Source: Deltaproteobacteria bacterium
GTDB lineage: Bacteria; Desulfobacterota; Desulfovibrionia; Desulfovibrionales; Desulfovibrionaceae
Length of the DNA: 64,000 nt
Direction of reading: 5' to 3'
NCBI GenBank assembly: GCA_031285295.1
Contig: JAITWK010000037.1
Span: forward strand, 1 to 64,000
Both the position numbers and the translations under genes were made by a program. Shown here piece by piece: positions 60,022-64,000 of this stretch. Within the stretch, counting starts at the first letter, position 1, and each line of letters begins with the position of its first letter. The notes under the pieces are model-generated. The model made no database searches. It was not told the origin of the DNA and saw only the letters and a program-made list of their open reading frames with translations.

Positions 60022-61770
60022 ATGTCGATGACCAAAGAGCATGCGGAGCAGTATAAAGACAAGCCCGCCGTTGTCTGCTGCCGCGCCACCAAAGGCACGG
60101 TTATTACTGCCGCAGAACTCGAAGATCCGGGCATTTTCCCGGACCTGGAAGAATCCGGCCTGATCACCATTACCCCCGAAACTTTGACCGTTGGCGAAGT
60201 TATCGGTGCTACCCTCACCCGCGACGTTGACGGGCTGACCAGCTTGACCGCTGCTATGCTTGACGGCGTTACCAAGAAAGCTGAAGCCGCTCCGGCTCCG
60301 GTCGCTGCTGCCGCTCCGGCTGCCGCCGCGCCCGTTGCCGCCGCTTGCTGCGGTGGCGTGCTGCACATTAAGGCCGATTCCGTGACCGGACTCGACCTGA
60401 CCATTCCGCTTGGCGGTTTCGGCGGCGCTGTGCCGGCCGAATTCGCCGCTGCCGCTGTGGCTGGCGAAGCCGCCCCGGCTTGCAGAATGGACGACGAAGT
60501 GGTCAGCACCCTCGAAAAGCGCTTCTTCAACGTTAAAGAAGTGAAGCTCGGCGCCAAAACCGCCTTTGAAGACGGCGTGCTCACCCTGCGCAAGGGCGCT
60601 GAAAAAGACGCCATGAAAGCCTACCCGCTGATCAAGAAAATGGCTGTCGACATCATCACCCCGGACAAGCGCCACGTCCACACCGAAACCATCATGGACG
60701 TTGTTCCCGTGGCTACCAAGGTTGAAGGCGACCTCGGCGCCGGCGTGACCAACACCCTCGGCAAAGTGGTTTTCGTGCTCACCGGCGTTGACGAAGCTGG
60801 CACCCAGGTGCACGAATTCGGCTCCTCCGATGGCTTCATGGACGAAACCATCATCTTCGGCCGCCCCGGCTGCCCCGACCAGGACGACATCATCGTTCGT
60901 GTGCACTGCGTGCTGCAGCGCCTGACCGGTATGGAACGTCGTGGACCCATGGCCGCTCACGGCGCTTGCGACCACATCATCCAGGAAGTGCGCGACGTCA
61001 TTCGCGGCCTGGAAGCCTCCAAGGCTGACGACGTGGTCAAGACCGACTATGTCCGCCGCCACGGTCGCCCGCGCGTGCTGCTGGTTAAGGAAATCATGGG
61101 CCAGGGCGCCATGCACGACAACATCATTCTGCCCATGGAACCCGCTGGCGTTCTGGGCGGTCGTCCGAACGTCGACCTCGGCAACGTGCCGCTGGTGCTG
61201 AACGTGAACGAAGTGCGCGACGGCGGCATCCACGCCCTCTGCTGCATCGGACCCGCGTCCAAAGAAATGACCCGCCACTACTTCCGCGAACCCATGGTTG
61301 AACTTCTCGCCAATGATCCGGAAATCAACCTGGTCGGCGTTGCCTTTGTGGGCAGCCCGCAGGTTAACGACGAAAAGACCTTCGTGTCCCGCCGCCTCGG
61401 CGCCATGGCCGACACCATGGATATTGCCGGTTGCATCGTGACCACCGAAGGCTTCGGTAACAACCACATCGACTTCGCTTCGCACATCGAACAGATGGGC
61501 AGCCGCGGCATCAAGGTTGTCGGCGTTTCCTACTGCGCCTATCAGGGCCAGCTGGTCGTGGGCAACAAGTACACCGACGCCATGGTCGAACTGAACAAGG
61601 ACGCCGGCGGCTTCGAATCCGAACGCCTGGGCGAAAACACCCTGACCGCTCCGGAAGCCAAGCGCGCTCTGGCCATGCTGAAGAACAAGCTGGCCGGTGT
61701 TGCCATTGCCGCCCCGGAATCCAAGTGGAACCAGGCTGTTATCGACGCCAACAACAAGCTGGTCGGCTAG
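60022..61770 (+). CDS. prdA: D-proline reductase proprotein PrdA
   Basis: 582-residue PrdA. In Clostridium sticklandii the proprotein is cleaved at a cysteine, giving a 45-kDa subunit and a 23-kDa subunit with an N-terminal pyruvoyl group that binds D-proline; with PrdB it reduces D-proline to 5-aminovalerate. Here an N-terminal SAF-like domain (1-90) and an Ala/Pro linker (92-115) precede the large-subunit core. Cys407-Cys408 (HALCCIGPASKE) are the best candidates for the cleavage/pyruvoyl residue, leaving a C-terminal piece of about 175 residues (19 kDa), by comparison with PrdD, which starts here. A Thr-Cys pair is not present. Strong AAGGAG site; strong codon bias. Confidence 0.93.
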   Translation: MSMTKEHAEQYKDKPAVVCCRATKGTVITAAELEDPGIFPDLEESGLITITPETLTVGEVIGATLTRDVDGLTSLTAAMLDGVTKKAEAAPAPVAAAAPAAAAPVAAACCGGVLHIKADSVTGLDLTIPLGGFGGAVPAEFAAAAVAGEAAPACRMDDEVVSTLEKRFFNVKEVKLGAKTAFEDGVLTLRKGAEKDAMKAYPLIKKMAVDIITPDKRHVHTETIMDVVPVATKVEGDLGAGVTNTLGKVVFVLTGVDEAGTQVHEFGSSDGFMDETIIFGRPGCPDQDDIIVRVHCVLQRLTGMERRGPMAAHGACDHIIQEVRDVIRGLEASKADDVVKTDYVRRHGRPRVLLVKEIMGQGAMHDNIILPMEPAGVLGGRPNVDLGNVPLVLNVNEVRDGGIHALCCIGPASKEMTRHYFREPMVELLANDPEINLVGVAFVGSPQVNDEKTFVSRRLGAMADTMDIAGCIVTTEGFGNNHIDFASHIEQMGSRGIKVVGVSYCAYQGQLVVGNKYTDAMVELNKDAGGFESERLGENTLTAPEAKRALAMLKNKLAGVAIAAPESKWNQAVIDANNKLVG

Positions 61771-61780
61771 GCGCAAACTC

Positions 61781-61999
61781 ATGGATATAGAACTTACGCC
61801 TAAACTTTTGCCGGGAAGGCTGGTTAACGTCACCGACATCAGCGCCATTATCGAGCTGAAAGGCAGAATGGGCATGATTACCTTGCCGTTGCGTTCGCTG
61901 ATTGCGGACAAAAAACTGGAAGTCGGCGATGAGGTGGAAGTCTATTTGAGTTACGCCAGGGTCACCAAACCGACAATAAAAGATAACAAGGATAATTAG
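61781..61999 (+). CDS. Small conserved protein of the prd cluster (CBO2463/CBO2479-like)
   Basis: 72-residue protein lying between prdA and prdB, with 10-base gaps on each side, so it is co-translated with the reductase subunits. It resembles small proteins annotated as CBO2463/CBO2479-domain that I recall from clostridial prd loci. Sequence features are LLPGRLVNVTDISAIIELKGR (core VNVTDISA), GMITLPLR and VGDEVEVYLSYARV, reminiscent of an S1/OB-like or small beta-barrel fold. No cysteines. Function unknown; a maturation or assembly role is conceivable from position only. Confidence 0.75.
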   Translation: MDIELTPKLLPGRLVNVTDISAIIELKGRMGMITLPLRSLIADKKLEVGDEVEVYLSYARVTKPTIKDNKDN

Positions 62000-62009
62000 G
62001 AGGCTAATT

Positions 62010-62732
62010 ATGCAATTAACAACTGTTCCCGGGATGCAATCTGAAATTTTTGCTCCCGTTACTCCGCCGCCGGTCTGGACTCCGGTTACAAAGCCGCTGA
62101 ACAAAAGCATGGTCGGCTTTGCTACCGCCGGTGGCATTCACCTGAAAAAACAGGTTCCGTTCAACGCGGCTGGCGACTTCACCATTCGTGAAATCCCCAG
62201 CAACACCAAGACCGAAGACATGATGGTTACGCACGGCGGTTACGATAACTCCGACGTGAACAAAGACATCAACTCCATGCTCCCCATCGACCGCCTGAAC
62301 GAACTCGCCAAGGCTGGCGTGATCGGCAGCGTGGCTCCGACCCTGGTCGGCTTCATGGGCGGCGGCGGCAACGTTGAGAAATTCCGCAACGAAACCGGCC
62401 CCTCCATTGCCAACATCTTCAAAAAAGAGGGCACCGACATCTGTGTCCTCACCGCTGGCTGAGGCACCTGCCACCGCTCTGCCGTGATTGTGCAGAGAGC
62501 CATTGAAGAAGCCGGTATCCCGACCATCGTTATCGCCGCCCTGCCTCCGGTTGTGAAGCAGCAAGGTTCCCCTCGTTACGTTTCGCCGCGCGTGCCTATG
62601 GGCGCCAACGCCGGTGCTCCGCACGACAAGGACATGCAGACCAACATCCTCAAGGATACGCTCAACGCCCTGATGGATTTTGACCATTTTGGCCAGAGCA
62701 AGGTTCTGCCTTACGAATACAAGCACGCCTAA
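62010..62732 (+). CDS. prdB: D-proline reductase PrdB, selenoprotein (UGA read as Sec)
   Basis: 240-residue selenocysteine subunit of D-proline reductase. The frame is interrupted only by TGA at 62460-62462; reading it as Sec151 gives TAGUGTCHRSAV, a U-x-x-C redox motif with Cys154, as known for PrdB. The frame continues to a normal TAA. A hairpin starts 15 bases after the UGA (CTCTGC/GCAGAG, loop with G at its second position), as expected for a bacterial SECIS. Sec would attack the substrate bound to the PrdA pyruvoyl group. AGGAGG precedes ATG 62010. The selABC genes and tRNA-Sec are not in the window. Confidence 0.95.
62477..62497 (+). promoter_or_regulatory. SECIS-like hairpin in prdB
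   Basis: CTCTGC (62477-62482) pairs with GCAGAG (62492-62497) around a 9-base loop starting CG. It begins 15 bases after the UGA, the placement bacterial SelB requires. It is fully inside the coding sequence. Confidence 0.7.
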
Positions 62733-62745
62733 TTAAGGCGATTCG

Positions 62746-62780
62746 GGGGGCGTGATTCGGATCGCCCGCATCACGCCCCC
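62746..62780 (+). terminator. Hairpin between prdB and prdD
   Basis: GGGGGCGTGAT pairs perfectly with ATCACGCCCCC over 11 bp, followed by TTGCTTTT, 14 bases after the prdB stop. It could terminate most transcripts after prdB, so prdD would be made in smaller amounts or from its own promoter. Confidence 0.7.
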
Positions 62781-62852
62781 TTGCTTTTACATCGTTAGTG
62801 CTGATATAGCGCATAGAACGCTTGAATATAAACTCAATTACTCGGAGAACCC

Positions 62853-64000
62853 ATGGGCTGCGGACCATCGACCAAAGAAACCACTCTGCATCACTTTCGC
62901 GAACCGCTGGTTGATCTGCTCTCTCAGGACAAAGAGATCGATTTTTTGGGCGTGGTTGTAGCCGGAACTTCGGACGACCAGGAGCATAAAGTCTTTGTGG
63001 CCCGCCGCATAGGCGCACTGCTGGAAGCCATGCGCGTTGATGGGGCCATTGTTTCCATCGACAGTTGGGGTAACTGCCACATTGACTTTGCCACGGTTAT
63101 CGAATCGATCGGCGAGCGCAACATTCCGCTGGTCGGTGTAAGCTTTGTCGGTACGCAGGCTGCGTTTGTGGTGACGAACTCTTTTATGAATTCCATCGTC
63201 GACCTCAACAAAACTGCGGCTGGCGAAGAAAACTGCGTCATGGGCGACAATACGGCTGTGCAGCTGGACGCCATAAAAGCGGTCAGCATTCTCAAAAATA
63301 AAATCAAAAAGAAATTTCCTGAAAAAAGCTGGCGCGCTGAAAGCGAAAAGCAAATGCGCCGCCTGATCATGCGTACTTACAATGTGGATCGAGTTGAAGC
63401 TTCGGACAATACCCGCTTTGACGGCAAGGTGCTTTCCCTGAACACCAACGACCTGGTAAGCAAATGCATGGCAAAGCTTAAAACTGACTTTCCGCAAGTG
63501 AAAAATGTCACGTTGCGGGTGCTTGGCCCTAAAGATCGTAACGTTTTTATCAACTCGGTACTCGATTTCTCGCCCATTGCCGCCAAAGCGGCCGGACGGG
63601 CGGGCGAAGGCATTACCCATGTGCTGAATGGCGTGCGGGTAATGCTTACTGCGGTTGAGGAAAAAGGCTTTCAACCGGCCAACATCGGCTCTTCGGAAGG
63701 CATTCTTGGCGAAAGAGTGCGCTTCGGGCGCATTGGTGCGCCAGCCGAGAGCGATTACCTCATTAACGTGGACGTAACCCTGGCCGAAGGCGAAGGACGT
63801 ACCCGTGAAGGCATTATGGCAGCGCATCAGGCCGCAGACCTGATTGTGCATGAATTGCGCAGCGACGTGCGCGGGCTGACCAAATCCCAGGCTGCCGAAA
63901 GCCGGGAACTTTGGGATGTAGCCCGCCCCGGTGCCTGCAAAATTGCCCTGGTCAAGCTGGTTTCCGGCCTGGGCTGTCTTTATGACACCAGCCTGTTCCC
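62853..64000 (+). CDS. prdD: PrdD, permuted PrdA-like protein (3' end outside the window)
   Basis: The first 382 residues are visible with no stop. PrdD is a conserved prd-cluster protein related to PrdA, function not settled. Residues 1-130 match the PrdA C-terminal (pyruvoyl-subunit) region: GPSTKETTLHHFREP aligns with PrdA GPASKEMTRHYFREP, and GNCHIDFATVIE with GNNHIDFASHIE. Residues about 165-382 match the PrdA large-subunit core: VLDFSPIAAK, LTAVEEKGF, GIMAAHQAAD. So the two halves are in swapped order, and the N-terminus falls at the PrdA cleavage site; Cys3 aligns next to PrdA Cys408. GGAG lies 5 bases before ATG 62853. About 50 residues are missing, judged from the orphan copy. Confidence 0.88.
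   Translation, partial: MGCGPSTKETTLHHFREPLVDLLSQDKEIDFLGVVVAGTSDDQEHKVFVARRIGALLEAMRVDGAIVSIDSWGNCHIDFATVIESIGERNIPLVGVSFVGTQAAFVVTNSFMNSIVDLNKTAAGEENCVMGDNTAVQLDAIKAVSILKNKIKKKFPEKSWRAESEKQMRRLIMRTYNVDRVEASDNTRFDGKVLSLNTNDLVSKCMAKLKTDFPQVKNVTLRVLGPKDRNVFINSVLDFSPIAAKAAGRAGEGITHVLNGVRVMLTAVEEKGFQPANIGSSEGILGERVRFGRIGAPAESDYLINVDVTLAEGEGRTREGIMAAHQAADLIVHELRSDVRGLTKSQAAESRELWDVARPGACKIALVKLVSGLGCLYDTSLF

Noticed and set aside
59995-61911. 638-residue open frame on the minus strand across prdA
   Set aside because: It is a shadow of prdA: the strongly biased GCC/GGC/GAC codons remove stops on the opposite strand. The peptide is His/Gly/Phe-rich without family motifs.
62010-62732. prdB as a pseudogene split by a nonsense codon
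   Set aside because: The UGA lies at the known selenocysteine site, the frame resumes, and a correctly spaced hairpin follows.

Overview
The window looks like chromosomal DNA of a Gram-negative, flagellated, anaerobic bacterium with mid-to-high GC, most like the Desulfovibrionales (Desulfovibrio/Bilophila type). This is inferred from family-level gene features: an LPS-type heptosyltransferase, a stand-alone IMP cyclohydrolase domain, an HflX with a long N-terminal extension, several sigma-54 activators and multi-domain sensors, and a flagellar rod-type protein. No rRNA or tRNA is present, so the placement is provisional. Gene density is high. I see no insertion sequence, prophage or CRISPR array.

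Layout. 1-6.4 kb: the end of an amino-acid ABC transporter, fba-gap, a divergent threonine-synthase-like enzyme, fabD and rsmG. 6.4-24 kb: rimO, two sensor histidine kinases, rdgB, hflX, an acyl-CoA ligase, a chemoreceptor, a CorA-like transporter, a heptosyltransferase, a truncated-looking PAS membrane protein, a Sua5/YciO/TsaC-type gene and rlmH. 24-35.5 kb: type III glutamine synthetase, carAB, a DUF2130 protein, UDP-sugar enzymes and msrA. 35.5-54.4 kb: a giant Pro/Gln-rich TPR envelope protein, a sigma-54 activator, a rod-type flagellar protein, purH(N), ribF, exported proteins, an orphan PrdD-like gene, SRP RNA, a LUD protein, tmk, yhaM-like and mutL. 54.4-64 kb: a mechanosensitive channel and a D-proline reductase (prd) cluster: a divergent PrdR-like activator, then prdC-prdA-small gene-prdB-prdD, with prdD running off the end.

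The prd cluster is the main metabolic story. PrdA (pyruvoyl proprotein) and PrdB (selenoprotein, in-frame UGA followed by a hairpin) would form D-proline reductase, and RnfC-like PrdC would feed it electrons. A near-consensus -24/-12 promoter lies before prdC, as expected if PrdR works with sigma-54. PrdD is a domain-order permutation of PrdA whose N-terminus falls exactly where PrdA is probably cleaved. A second PrdD-like gene lies 14 kb away.

Two other signals stand out. First, a family of about 120-150 bp palindromic elements lies between genes (8 full copies plus shortened ones). The arms differ between copies but stay self-complementary within each copy, an apical core is conserved, and one end nearly always touches a stop codon. 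Second, carA encodes a glutamine amidotransferase domain lacking both the catalytic Cys and the catalytic His, which suggests an ammonia-dependent carbamoyl phosphate synthetase. hflX also appears to start at AUA next to a fragment of the repeat.
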